Source: SAR324 cluster bacterium (lineage in GTDB: Bacteria > SAR324 > XYD2-FULL-50-16). Taken from it: 27,570 bases of DNA. Below are positions 1 to 7,690 of this stretch, piece by piece (position 1 is the first letter of the stretch; every line of letters starts with the position of its first letter). Position numbers and translations under genes: made by a program. The notes beneath the pieces were generated by a model that worked only from the letters and a program-made list of their open reading frames with translations, did not search any database and had not been told where the DNA came from. The DNA lies in assembly GCA_002401295.1 (NCBI GenBank), contig NVSR01000115.1, positions 1-27,570 on the forward strand, written 5' to 3'.

Positions 1-76
1 GGGCCGATAGCTCAGTTGGTAGAGCACCTGACTTTTAATCAGGTGGTCGTGGGTTCGACCCCCGCTCGGCTCACCA
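1..76 (+). tRNA. tRNA-Lys (UUU), CCA encoded
   Basis: The sequence folds as a complete cloverleaf. The 7-bp acceptor stem pairs GGGCCGA with TCGGCTC and contains one G-U pair. The D-arm is AGCTCAGTTGGTAGAGC. The anticodon stem CCTGA/TCAGG encloses the loop CTTTTAA, whose central TTT reads Lys codons. The T-arm carries GGTTCGACC. Discriminator A73 is followed by an encoded CCA at 74-76. The gene begins at the first base of the window, so its promoter lies outside. tRNA-Glu follows 13 nt later, so the two are probably co-transcribed. Confidence 0.97.
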
Positions 77-89
77 TATGCTTTAAAGT

Positions 90-166
90 GTCCCCATCGT
101 CTAGTCGGCCTAGGACACCGCCCTTTCACGGCGGTAACAGGGGTTCGAATCCCCTTGGGGATACCA
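90..166 (+). tRNA. tRNA-Glu (UUC), CCA encoded
   Basis: This is a cloverleaf with anticodon stem CCGCC/GGCGG around the loop CTTTCAC, so the anticodon is TTC (Glu). The T-arm contains GGGGTTCGAATCCCC. The acceptor stem is GTCCCCA/TGGGGAT, giving a G1-U72 wobble at the end. Discriminator A73 is followed by encoded CCA (164-166). The last six bases of the tRNA, ATACCA, are also the first bases of a perfect 11-bp inverted repeat (161-188). Confidence 0.96.
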
Positions 167-188
167 ACTTTACTCTCAAAGTTGGTAT
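161..188 (+). terminator. hairpin overlapping the tRNA-Glu 3' end
   Basis: There is a perfect 11-bp inverted repeat, ATACCAACTTT (161-171) and AAAGTTGGTAT (178-188), with a 6-nt loop. Its left arm includes the tRNA discriminator and CCA. No T-tract follows (the next bases are TATAAAAC), so it is not a textbook intrinsic terminator. It could be a termination or processing signal, or a structure that hides the precursor 3' end until cleavage. The rest of the gap up to 293 shows no gene. Confidence 0.5.
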
Positions 189-293
189 TATAAAACTCCC
201 GAATAAATCCTCAGTTTAGAAAAAATCCCTTCATTTAGAACGTTATTTTCTCGAAGTTCCTTAGAGTACTCCCCCATTTTTTTACTGATTTCA

Positions 294-635
294 TTATTTG
301 CTCATTATATTCAAAGCACTTTGATCATCTTCGACAATGACCAAAATCTTGTCTAATTTTGTGAGTGTAAAGACTTCTCTGCTTTGTCGGTTGAGGCTTG
401 AAAGGGCAAATTTGCAGTTCCTGGTTTTTAGTTTCTTATAAATGGAAACGATATATCCGATTCCAGAAGAATCGATGGAAGATACTTTATCCATGTTAAA
501 AATTATCCCTTTTAACTCTGAATCTTCTAGATATGGCTTTACAAAAGATTTCAGTTTATTGGTATTTTCTAAGGCTACACTCCCTTCGAGATTAAAAATA
601 TAATAGCCTTTTTCATTTCTTTGTAAAATTTTCAT
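294..635 (-). CDS. STAS-domain protein (anti-sigma-factor antagonist type)
   Basis: This 113-aa single STAS domain resembles the SpoIIAA/RsbV group. The fold is suggested by an N-terminal beta strand ending in LEGSV, followed by FNMDKVSSIDSSGIGYIVSIYKKL. The DSSG motif at residues 55-58 is the site where antagonists of this family are Ser-phosphorylated by an anti-sigma kinase. In known partner-switch systems the unphosphorylated form binds and removes the anti-sigma factor. The frame is open further upstream to an ATG at 704 inside the preceding gene. I chose the ATG at 635 because AGAAGGG lies 8 nt before it and family similarity begins there. It lies 46 nt downstream of the large kinase-like gene on the same strand, so the two are probably co-transcribed. 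No PP2C phosphatase or anti-sigma gene is visible nearby. Confidence 0.88.
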   Translation of the reverse strand: MKILQRNEKGYYIFNLEGSVALENTNKLKSFVKPYLEDSELKGIIFNMDKVSSIDSSGIGYIVSIYKKLKTRNCKFALSSLNRQSREVFTLTKLDKILVIVEDDQSALNIMSK

Positions 636-681
636 TTCAAGGTCCCTTCTGTCGCAGGAATGGTCAGTGATGATTATGAAG

Positions 682-3600
682 CTAGCTTTTTTCTTCGAGC
701 TCATGTTCTAATTGGATGATCTTCTCTTCCAACTCCACTTTGTTCTGTTTCATTGTTTCGATCATTCCAGCCATATGCTCATATTGTAGCGAGTTTTTCA
801 AAGAAATCGCAGCTTGGTTTGCTAATAAAAGTAATAAATCTACTCTTTCCTGAGAAAAAGCATGGGCCGTTAGATTATTTTCCAGATAGATAACTCCCAC
901 TACTCTGCCTCTAGTACTGATTGGCATGCAAAGAATGGATTTTGGTTTTTGCTCGATGACATAACTATCAAAGATAAACATACCCTGCTTGCCAGCATCT
1001 TCCAGTACGACGTGTTTCCTAGTTCGAATGACGTAGTATATAATATTTGAAGCAATATCTGGGTAGGTGTCTAAGGGGTGATTACACCGGGAATGTACCT
1101 GGACCCCATCTACAGCAGCTTCGGCTTTTACAATCATTTGTCCATCTTGATCTAATAAAAAGACTCCCTTTTGAGCTCCTGCATTTTCTAAAAAGACATG
1201 CAATATTTTTTCGATCAACTTTTTTATAGACATCTCTTTTGAGATGAGTTGAAAAGATTTGATAGTGTCCGCAAAATCAAAGAAGTCAGCTGCCTGTTCT
1301 TGATAGGTCTCTCCTTGCAAGGGGGGCTCTGAAGCTCTACGCAATAAAGGAGTCTGGATGAATAGGCTTGGATAGGTGGTCTCCAGGTGTCTTAGCTTTG
1401 CGGAGGCACCCCACTTCATATAGGCGTGGCAAGTCTCTTTCAGGTAAGCTTGTGCAATTGTTTTTTTATTACGGCTAAGGAAGTACTTGGCTGCCAGTTC
1501 ATTGGCAATAGCCTCATTTTGCAGGAAGCCGTTTTTGGCTGCAGCTTGGATAGCTCGATCAAAAAGGTCAATGGCATCGATAAAGTTTCCCGAGATAGCT
1601 GCCATTTGGGCAGAGATTAAGAGATACTTATCATCAAAATTTGAGGGACAACTGCTGGCTAATTTTTTGAGTTTTTGGTGATTGTTTTTTAACAGGTCCC
1701 AATAGCGCTTTTTTTCATCACGGCTAAAATTTTGATAATTAACTGTGATGATCAGTGAGTAATAGAAATAGTGCTCCGGTACTGAAAGCTGAGAATAGCC
1801 TGCAATTAATTTGTCCGATTCCTGAATGTGGGCTAGTGCTTCTTCATAGTCATAAAAATGAAATGACAGGATTGCATTGATTAAGAAATACCACTGCATA
1901 GGCATGCTATTTCTGCTTTGTTTCAATTCCTGTAAAATTGCTGCTGTTTCCTGAGTATTCACCTTGAAGACTCCCTCTTCCCCTTCCTCTTGCAGGGTCA
2001 AGATCAGAGAGGAGACTCGAATCACATTTTTTAAATCTTTACTGTTGAATTGATCTATAAAATCTTGATGTTTTTGGATCTCCTTTTGGATCTCTTCCAG
2101 GGGGGAACCCACGATGATATGGGTCTTGAGTAGAAAGTTAACGCTATTGGCTGCATTGAAAAAATCACCAAATTCAACCCCCGAAGCATAGGCTCGGTTG
2201 AGGTATTTAATGCATTCACGAGCGTCATTTTTCCAATGACAAATATAACTGCCAAAGAGGAAGTTTAGTTTGGCGCTTAATTCAACATGATTGAATTTCT
2301 CATTGAGGTTGAGTGCCAGTCGTCCCATAGAATAGCCTGCATTGTAATCCTCTAAACCTGAGCAGAGGATGACGGCATAATTCATGTACCCATAGGCGGA
2401 AGTCTTGGTATTGCCATGACTAATACTGGTTTCAACCATTTTTAGGGTTAAAAGAATCCAAAGATTTCTACGGATAAGGTAAGCAGCCGGAATGATATTC
2501 GTCATGATTTCCATGATGGATATCTGATTTTCTTTTTTCATCTTCATCATGAAAATCAAGTTCTCAATGACAGTCTGATCTAGAGTTGCCTGCATTTCTT
2601 GCATCATAACCTGAGAAATAATCGTCACCTCGGCATCATTGGGAGGGACTTTCTCTCTAAATAGGCTGTATAAAGCATCAATGCCGATGGCTACGGCTTG
2701 TTTGAGTTGCCCGTTTTTAATGTAAAGATTGAGCTTGATATTGATGACTTCAACTTTCTCTGATTTTGTTTTTACATGTTTTAATAATAGACTGAAAATT
2801 GGTTCGGCAGCTTCTGTATTGCCACTAAAGTACTCTGACTCCGAGCGGCGGAGATAGAGTTCTTTGGTTAGCTCATAGTCTCGCTCCCAACTGTCAACTG
2901 TGAGTAAGTCTGTTCCAAAGGCAAAGTATTTCCATGCAGTATCGTAAGCAGCTGAGGCTCTCGCTTTTTTTCCAGCCAATAGATTTAGGCCTGCCAACTG
3001 CTGTCGCTCGTTAGCTTCAGTAATTAGTCGAATTCCTTTGTTCAGATGATTGACTATTTTATAGGCATTTTTACTTAACTCACTCTCTGGAAGAGTTTTT
3101 AGGAGCAGGCGTCCCAGTCGTAAATGAATGGATTTTTTATCCTCGGTTGACAGCATGGAGTAAGTAGCATGGTATACTCGGCTGTGAAGAAAGCGAAACC
3201 CCCCCTCATTTTCCCCATCAACAGCTTCAAATTGTGCTTCCTGTTCTTTGTTGCCCAGCCTTTGTTCTGAGACAATCAGTCCTGTGCTAATGGGTTGATC
3301 CAGGATTTGTAAGATCTCACCTTCGCTTTTTTCCGTGGCAAGGGATAGCAGCTCCATGTCAAAACGGCTGCCCATGCAGGATGCCAATTGCATCATGCTT
3401 ACTGTTTCGGGAGGTAAGTTCAGGATTTTATCCGCCATTAACTCCACTACATCATCTGAAATACCAGCGAGATGAATTTTATAAACATCCCAGCTCCATA
3501 ATCGCTTGTCAGCATCGAAATAAATCAGCTTTTTTTCATGGAAAGTTTGGAGGAGTTGCTTGACGAAAAAGGGGTTGCCATCGGTTTTTTCATACAGCAA

Positions 3601-5232
3601 GGAAGCCAGGGAATGAAAGTCTTGTTGAATGCCCAGGGCTTCTTCCACCAAAAGCTCAATATCTTTGGAGGTTAAAGGTTTAATTTCTAAATCCTGAACC
3701 AGCGTACCACTCTTTTCAATCTCCTCAACAGCCATTGCCAAAGTGTGCTGCTGTAAGACTAAACTCTTGCGGAATGCGATAATGACGAAAACATAGCGGC
3801 TATTCAAATCACTTAAAAATGACTGGATCAGTCGAATAGAGGCGGAATCGGCCCAATGGAAGCTATCCAAAAACAGGACTAAAGGTTTTCCTTCCAAGGT
3901 GAAGGTGTGAATGAGGCGCTGAAAAATATGGTTGAAGCGGTTTTGTGCTTCTCCCGCATCTAATTGCGGGACCTTCGGCTGTTCGCCGATGACAATTTCC
4001 ATTTCCGGGATAAAGTCGATGACGACTTGCCCGTTTCGCCCTAAAGATTCCAGAAATCGATTCTTCCACTTTTCAATTTCTACTTCAGATTCTGTCAGAA
4101 TCTGGTGAACTAAAGCTTGAACTGCTTTAATTAGAGATGAGTATGGAGTGTCTTTGTTTTCTTTCTCAAACTTTCCACGAGTGAAAAAACCACCTTTTTT
4201 ATGTACTAGTTTTTGCAATTCTTGAATGATAGACGTCTTTCCCATGCCAGCTTTTCCTCGAACCATCATGAGCTCAACACTACCTGTACAGACCCGATTG
4301 AAGGCATCAATCAAGGTCAGTAGGTTGCTTTGGGCGCCATAGAGGCGGGTAGGCATGTGAAACTGATCCAATGTGTCTTGTTGTGCTAATTTGAAGCTTT
4401 GTAGCTGCTGCTTGTTTTGCGAATCCAGCCAGCAGCGCTGCAAGTCCTCCTGGAGGCCCTTGGCGCTTTGGTATCGATCTTCAGCACTTTTAGATAACAG
4501 CTTTTGGATAATATTATTGAGAATTTCTGGTATTTCTGGGTTATAAACTTGTAGGTCTTTAGGTTTTTTAGCAATGTGTCCATGAATACGCACAATAGGG
4601 TTGTGTGAGGCGAAAGGAACCCTTCCCGTTAGCATTTCATAAAAAACAACCCCTAAAGAATATAGATCACTGCGATGATCTACTTGCCAACTAATGCGTC
4701 CTGTTTGTTCCGGTGAGGTATAAACGAAGGAATCTTCCTCCAAATTTTTGGAAAGGATGAGCCCTTTTTGGGTAATAAATTCATGAATAAAAAGACCCGT
4801 GATATCGACTTCACCCGTTTCTTGATTGACCAAAATATTGTTGGAGCGAACGTCTTTGTGGATGATATTTTTACCATGTATTTCACAAAATACTTTTGTC
4901 AGATTTAAGGCAACTTTTAAGAAAAAGGGGATGGAGAAAGCTCCCTGAGCCAAGGTAACAGATAGAAAAAGTTTATTTTTATTTTCCAGAACCAGTGCCA
5001 GTTGCCTGGATGTTGTGATGAGATCAAGAGGCCAAGAGACACCTGTTAGCTTTATATGTTTACTCAAGTGAAATTCTTTTTTTGCTTTTGCCAGCAGCTC
5101 TTCGGGAAACTCTTCCTTTAGTAATTTGATAATCACCGGTAAACCATCTGATTCTCTAACGCCCAGATAGACGATGGAATGAGACAGATCCATCAATTCA
5201 CTGATTTTTACATAGCCTGGGAAAAAGCTCAT
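682..5232 (-). CDS. protein kinase-like / STAND AAA ATPase / GAF multidomain signalling protein
   Basis: This is a 1516-aa cytoplasmic signalling protein of the large kinase-ATPase-GAF type. The Ser/Thr kinase-like domain (about residues 8-265) has the VAIK-type lysine K36, a catalytic-loop HKDVRSNN with D127, and an APE-like SPE (173-175). The DFG position reads GLF (146-148), so the usual Mg-binding Asp is missing. An AAA/STAND domain follows, with Walker A GKAGMGKT (326-333) and a Walker-B-like LVLFLDSFHWAD. A long helical, TPR-like region comes next. A GAF domain lies at about 1335-1480, and a charged coiled coil forms the end (about 1483-1516). There is no histidine kinase or PP2C domain at the C-terminus, unlike many relatives, so the output probably passes to a partner, plausibly the adjacent STAS protein (inference). 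The ATG at 5232 has only a weak GGAT upstream. A lipoprotein gene ends 45 nt before it. Confidence 0.9.
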   Translation of the reverse strand: MSFFPGYVKISELMDLSHSIVYLGVRESDGLPVIIKLLKEEFPEELLAKAKKEFHLSKHIKLTGVSWPLDLITTSRQLALVLENKNKLFLSVTLAQGAFSIPFFLKVALNLTKVFCEIHGKNIIHKDVRSNNILVNQETGEVDITGLFIHEFITQKGLILSKNLEEDSFVYTSPEQTGRISWQVDHRSDLYSLGVVFYEMLTGRVPFASHNPIVRIHGHIAKKPKDLQVYNPEIPEILNNIIQKLLSKSAEDRYQSAKGLQEDLQRCWLDSQNKQQLQSFKLAQQDTLDQFHMPTRLYGAQSNLLTLIDAFNRVCTGSVELMMVRGKAGMGKTSIIQELQKLVHKKGGFFTRGKFEKENKDTPYSSLIKAVQALVHQILTESEVEIEKWKNRFLESLGRNGQVVIDFIPEMEIVIGEQPKVPQLDAGEAQNRFNHIFQRLIHTFTLEGKPLVLFLDSFHWADSASIRLIQSFLSDLNSRYVFVIIAFRKSLVLQQHTLAMAVEEIEKSGTLVQDLEIKPLTSKDIELLVEEALGIQQDFHSLASLLYEKTDGNPFFVKQLLQTFHEKKLIYFDADKRLWSWDVYKIHLAGISDDVVELMADKILNLPPETVSMMQLASCMGSRFDMELLSLATEKSEGEILQILDQPISTGLIVSEQRLGNKEQEAQFEAVDGENEGGFRFLHSRVYHATYSMLSTEDKKSIHLRLGRLLLKTLPESELSKNAYKIVNHLNKGIRLITEANERQQLAGLNLLAGKKARASAAYDTAWKYFAFGTDLLTVDSWERDYELTKELYLRRSESEYFSGNTEAAEPIFSLLLKHVKTKSEKVEVINIKLNLYIKNGQLKQAVAIGIDALYSLFREKVPPNDAEVTIISQVMMQEMQATLDQTVIENLIFMMKMKKENQISIMEIMTNIIPAAYLIRRNLWILLTLKMVETSISHGNTKTSAYGYMNYAVILCSGLEDYNAGYSMGRLALNLNEKFNHVELSAKLNFLFGSYICHWKNDARECIKYLNRAYASGVEFGDFFNAANSVNFLLKTHIIVGSPLEEIQKEIQKHQDFIDQFNSKDLKNVIRVSSLILTLQEEGEEGVFKVNTQETAAILQELKQSRNSMPMQWYFLINAILSFHFYDYEEALAHIQESDKLIAGYSQLSVPEHYFYYSLIITVNYQNFSRDEKKRYWDLLKNNHQKLKKLASSCPSNFDDKYLLISAQMAAISGNFIDAIDLFDRAIQAAAKNGFLQNEAIANELAAKYFLSRNKKTIAQAYLKETCHAYMKWGASAKLRHLETTYPSLFIQTPLLRRASEPPLQGETYQEQAADFFDFADTIKSFQLISKEMSIKKLIEKILHVFLENAGAQKGVFLLDQDGQMIVKAEAAVDGVQVHSRCNHPLDTYPDIASNIIYYVIRTRKHVVLEDAGKQGMFIFDSYVIEQKPKSILCMPISTRGRVVGVIYLENNLTAHAFSQERVDLLLLLANQAAISLKNSLQYEHMAGMIETMKQNKVELEEKIIQLEHELEEKS

Positions 5233-5277
5233 AATTTTATCCGATTAGGTGTTCAGACAAGGCTAGTAGCCTGAGGT

Positions 5278-5997
5278 TTAGCTTGATTTACGACGGCACA
5301 CGATGATTCCACTTGAAGGAGGCTCTCCCTGCATCTTTTTGCTACCATCAGCAAAAAGATTAAAGGCTTCCATTGGGCGTAGTGGAGGGAGTTGGTTTAG
5401 CTCCCTTAGTTTTTTCCCCAATATTTTAGGGTAAATGGCAATAGCCCCTTTTTGTAATAATAATTCATGGCTACTGATCAATAACATCGTCAGATTTTTT
5501 TCTGAGAAAGGATGCAAAGGATCATGGCTCATTTGGAACTTGATTTCAAGGTTTGACAAGGCGTCACAGTCTAAATTTGCAGTCACTTTTGAGGGGTTTA
5601 AGCTTTCCCCAGGTTTTGGGGAGAGATAATAAATATCAATAGATTGATTTAAAAAAGAGTGCAGTCCGGTTAAGCTTGATTTTTTTATGGGGAGGATCGG
5701 GTGAGACTGCTTGTAGAGTGTAGTATAAGATCCTTGTCCCCAAAATCGAATCAATTGTTCATTCTGTTTTAGGTTTTGATTCAAGGGGATGATGTAAGTG
5801 TTTTCGAGCGAAGACTGCTGTTCTGTAATTTGATAGCTTTCTGGTAAATAATCATGCGTCAGTAGCGGCTCAGCTTTCGTACACGCTCCCAAGGCGAAGA
5901 GTAGTAATAAAAATGTGCATACTACCGCCTTTCGAGTTCCTCTTTTTGTGGGGTGGGTTTTTCTAGCCCGCTGAAAACTAAAATCGTACCTGTCCAT
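5278..5997 (-). CDS. putative lipoprotein of unknown function
   Basis: The 239-aa product has a basic N-region, a hydrophobic core and the lipobox LGAC with the lipidated Cys at residue 39, so it should be a lipoprotein processed by signal peptidase II. The mature part is hydrophilic with no transmembrane segment, and I do not recognise its fold. It contains two further Cys residues, in LDCDAL and near the end in IVCRR. The 23-residue N-region before the hydrophobic stretch is somewhat long. No Met lies between it and the core, and no strong Shine-Dalgarno site precedes the ATG at 5997. It is the first gene of a likely three-gene minus-strand unit (lipoprotein, kinase/ATPase/GAF, STAS), which suggests but does not show a role as an envelope-side partner of that signalling protein. 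Confidence 0.75.
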   Translation of the reverse strand: MDRYDFSFQRARKTHPTKRGTRKAVVCTFLLLLFALGACTKAEPLLTHDYLPESYQITEQQSSLENTYIIPLNQNLKQNEQLIRFWGQGSYTTLYKQSHPILPIKKSSLTGLHSFLNQSIDIYYLSPKPGESLNPSKVTANLDCDALSNLEIKFQMSHDPLHPFSEKNLTMLLISSHELLLQKGAIAIYPKILGKKLRELNQLPPLRPMEAFNLFADGSKKMQGEPPSSGIIVCRRKSS

Positions 5998-6189
5998 AGT
6001 AGGGTTTTAAGTGGCGTCTTGCTAAATAGAGGGTCGGGTTTCAAATAACTGACACTCTTCCTTCTCTCACTTCTGGGTGAGATCGTGTACTAACAGTAGA
6101 ATGCTGTCTTGATTAGCTGGTCCAGTCTGCCGATATTCGTGGAATAGGTCAATTTCTAAAGATAAGACTACTGTAGGGAGCGGGGAGGG

Positions 6190-6209
6190 GCCTCTCATCT
6201 TGGAGAGGC
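6190..6209 (-). terminator. hairpin downstream of prfA
   Basis: A perfect 7-bp GC-rich inverted repeat (6190-6196 with 6203-6209, GCCTCTC/GAGAGGC) has a 6-nt loop and lies 18 nt past the prfA stop codon. It is followed by C-rich sequence rather than a T-tract, so it may stabilise the 3' end or assist Rho-dependent termination instead of acting as an intrinsic terminator. The remaining gap to 5998 shows no gene and no convincing promoter. Confidence 0.45.
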
Positions 6210-6226
6210 AAGGGAAAGCGGGGAGC

Positions 6227-7306
6227 TTAAGCCAGAGAATGGGCCTTTAAAAGATCTGCTTGATGATTGGCTATCAGGGCGTCGACGATTTCACCGATAT
6301 TTCCTGTATTCATCATGTCATCAAGTTTGTACAGAGTTAAGCCGATGCGGTGGTCTGTGATTCTTCCCTGAGGATAATTATAGGTTCGAATTCTCTCACT
6401 GCGATCCCCACTACCCACCATACTTTTTCTAAGTTTAGCTTCCTCGGAGGCTGCAGCGTTCATCTGAACTTCATAGAGTTTTGCTTTCAGATATTTCATC
6501 GCAGTCGCTCTATTTTTGATCTGAGAGCGTTCTTCCTGGCAGGCTACAACGATTCCTGTAGGGATATGAGTGATACGAATCGCGGAGTCTGTCGTATTGA
6601 CATGCTGCCCACCAGCTCCACTAGAGCGGAAGGTGTCTACCCGCAGGTCTCCTTGGTTGACCTCTACTTCAATATCATCGGCCTCGGCCAGTACAGCAAC
6701 GGTACAAGCGGAAGTGTGCACACGGCCTTGAGTTTCCGTAGCGGGCACACGCTGTACGCGATGGGTTCCTGCTTCAAACTTCAGCTTGCTATAAACGTTT
6801 TTTCCTTCGATAGAGACGCAGATTTCCTTGAAGCCTCCAATTCCCGTAGAATTAGAGTCCATGACCTCACATTTCCAGCGGTTCAATTCCGCAAATTTCA
6901 TGTACATCTTATATAAATCCGCAACGAAAAGGGCTGCCTCATCTCCACCGGTTCCAGCTCGAATTTCTAGGATTGTATTTTTTCCATCATCCGGGTTCTT
7001 AGGGAGCAACATTAGTTGGGCTTTGCTATACAGGCCAGTAATTTCATCCTTGAGATCATGGATTTCAGATTTGGCCATTTCTCGCATCTCGGGGTCTTCA
7101 TTGGGATCCCCTGCAATCTCCAGGTTGTCATCCAATTCTTGTTGCTTCTGAGCGAGCACGTGATAAAGCTCAACGATAGAGCTCATCTGAGCTTGTTCTT
7201 TGGAGATAGCCTGAAATCGTTTGGAGTCCCCGATGACTTCCGGAGAACTTAGCAGCGCATTCGCTTCTTCGTAGCGGTCTGCAATTCTTGCGAGTTTTTC
7301 CAACAT
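6227..7306 (-). CDS. prfA: peptide chain release factor 1
   Basis: The 359-aa protein has the expected RF1 length. RF1 recognises UAA and UAG in the ribosomal A site and triggers peptidyl-tRNA hydrolysis. The universal GGQ motif is at residues 232-234 (SSGAGGQHVNTTDSA). The RF1-type region RVPATETQGRVHTSA, with the codon-reading PAT at 188-190, separates it from RF2, which has SPF. An N-terminal coiled-coil domain (about 1-100) precedes the catalytic core. The gene follows rho and rpmE on the same strand, a neighbourhood common in bacteria. The prmC methyltransferase that modifies the GGQ glutamine, often the next gene, is not downstream here. The ATG at 7306 has no clear Shine-Dalgarno site, but the start matches the family. 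Confidence 0.98.
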   Translation of the reverse strand: MLEKLARIADRYEEANALLSSPEVIGDSKRFQAISKEQAQMSSIVELYHVLAQKQQELDDNLEIAGDPNEDPEMREMAKSEIHDLKDEITGLYSKAQLMLLPKNPDDGKNTILEIRAGTGGDEAALFVADLYKMYMKFAELNRWKCEVMDSNSTGIGGFKEICVSIEGKNVYSKLKFEAGTHRVQRVPATETQGRVHTSACTVAVLAEADDIEVEVNQGDLRVDTFRSSGAGGQHVNTTDSAIRITHIPTGIVVACQEERSQIKNRATAMKYLKAKLYEVQMNAAASEEAKLRKSMVGSGDRSERIRTYNYPQGRITDHRIGLTLYKLDDMMNTGNIGEIVDALIANHQADLLKAHSLA

Positions 7307-7356
7307 GGCGGATATATATTGAGCAGGGAAGTAATTTGGAGATCAAGGGAGGAAGT

Positions 7357-7378
7357 TCTCTGCCCCGAAAGGCAGAGA
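7357..7378 (-). terminator. hairpin between rpmE and prfA
   Basis: A perfect 8-bp inverted repeat (7357-7364 TCTCTGCC with 7371-7378 GGCAGAGA) has a 6-nt loop. It lies 12 nt after the rpmE stop codon and about 50 nt before the prfA start. No T-tract follows on the minus strand. It may be a partial terminator or an mRNA-stability element that separates the high expression of a ribosomal protein from that of a release factor. Confidence 0.45.
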
Positions 7379-7390
7379 GGTCTTTGAGCC

Positions 7391-7603
7391 TTATGTGGCT
7401 TCGACTTTTTGGTATTTTTTCTTAAATCGTTCGATTCGTCCTGCAGTATCCATCAACTTCTCTTTTCCTGTGTAAATAGGATGGCAGTTAGAGCAAACAT
7501 CTAGTTTGATTACGCCACCGAGAGTAGAACCAAATTCAAATTCGGCACCACAAGCACATTTATAAGTTGTTGCTACGTATTTTGGATGAATACTTGGTTT
7601 CAT
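7391..7603 (-). CDS. rpmE: 50S ribosomal protein L31, zinc-binding form
   Basis: The 70-aa protein has the usual length and motifs of bacterial L31, a component of the large subunit at the subunit interface. Four cysteines at 16, 18, 37 and 40 (KCACGAEFEFG and DVCSNCHPIYTGKEK) form the zinc site, so this is the C+ type and not the zinc-independent paralogue that replaces it under zinc starvation. The conserved end GRIERFKKKY is present. It lies between rho (87 nt upstream) and prfA on the same strand. Confidence 0.98.
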   Translation of the reverse strand: MKPSIHPKYVATTYKCACGAEFEFGSTLGGVIKLDVCSNCHPIYTGKEKLMDTAGRIERFKKKYQKVEAT

Positions 7604-7690
7604 AAAAATCTTATGGGCAAGTTAGTTGTACGAAAAATCACTGTAAATGATTACTAAGAAAACAAAATTTTAAGCCCTAAGAACGGTGAT

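Noticed and set aside
1..166. Integration site of a mobile element at the tRNA genes
   Set aside because: No integrase or phage gene and no second copy of a tRNA 3' end beyond the short hairpin were found in the window.
16..219. Open frame across the two tRNA genes
   Set aside because: It overlaps two well-formed tRNAs and has no ribosome site or protein-like composition.
636..704. N-terminal extension of the STAS gene to an ATG at 704
   Set aside because: It overlaps the kinase gene, has no ribosome site and lies outside the STAS fold. The ATG at 635 has AGAAGGG at good spacing.
6350..6916. 188-codon open frame opposite prfA
   Set aside because: It is antisense to a highly conserved gene and its translation resembles no protein, so it is a by-product of prfA codon use.
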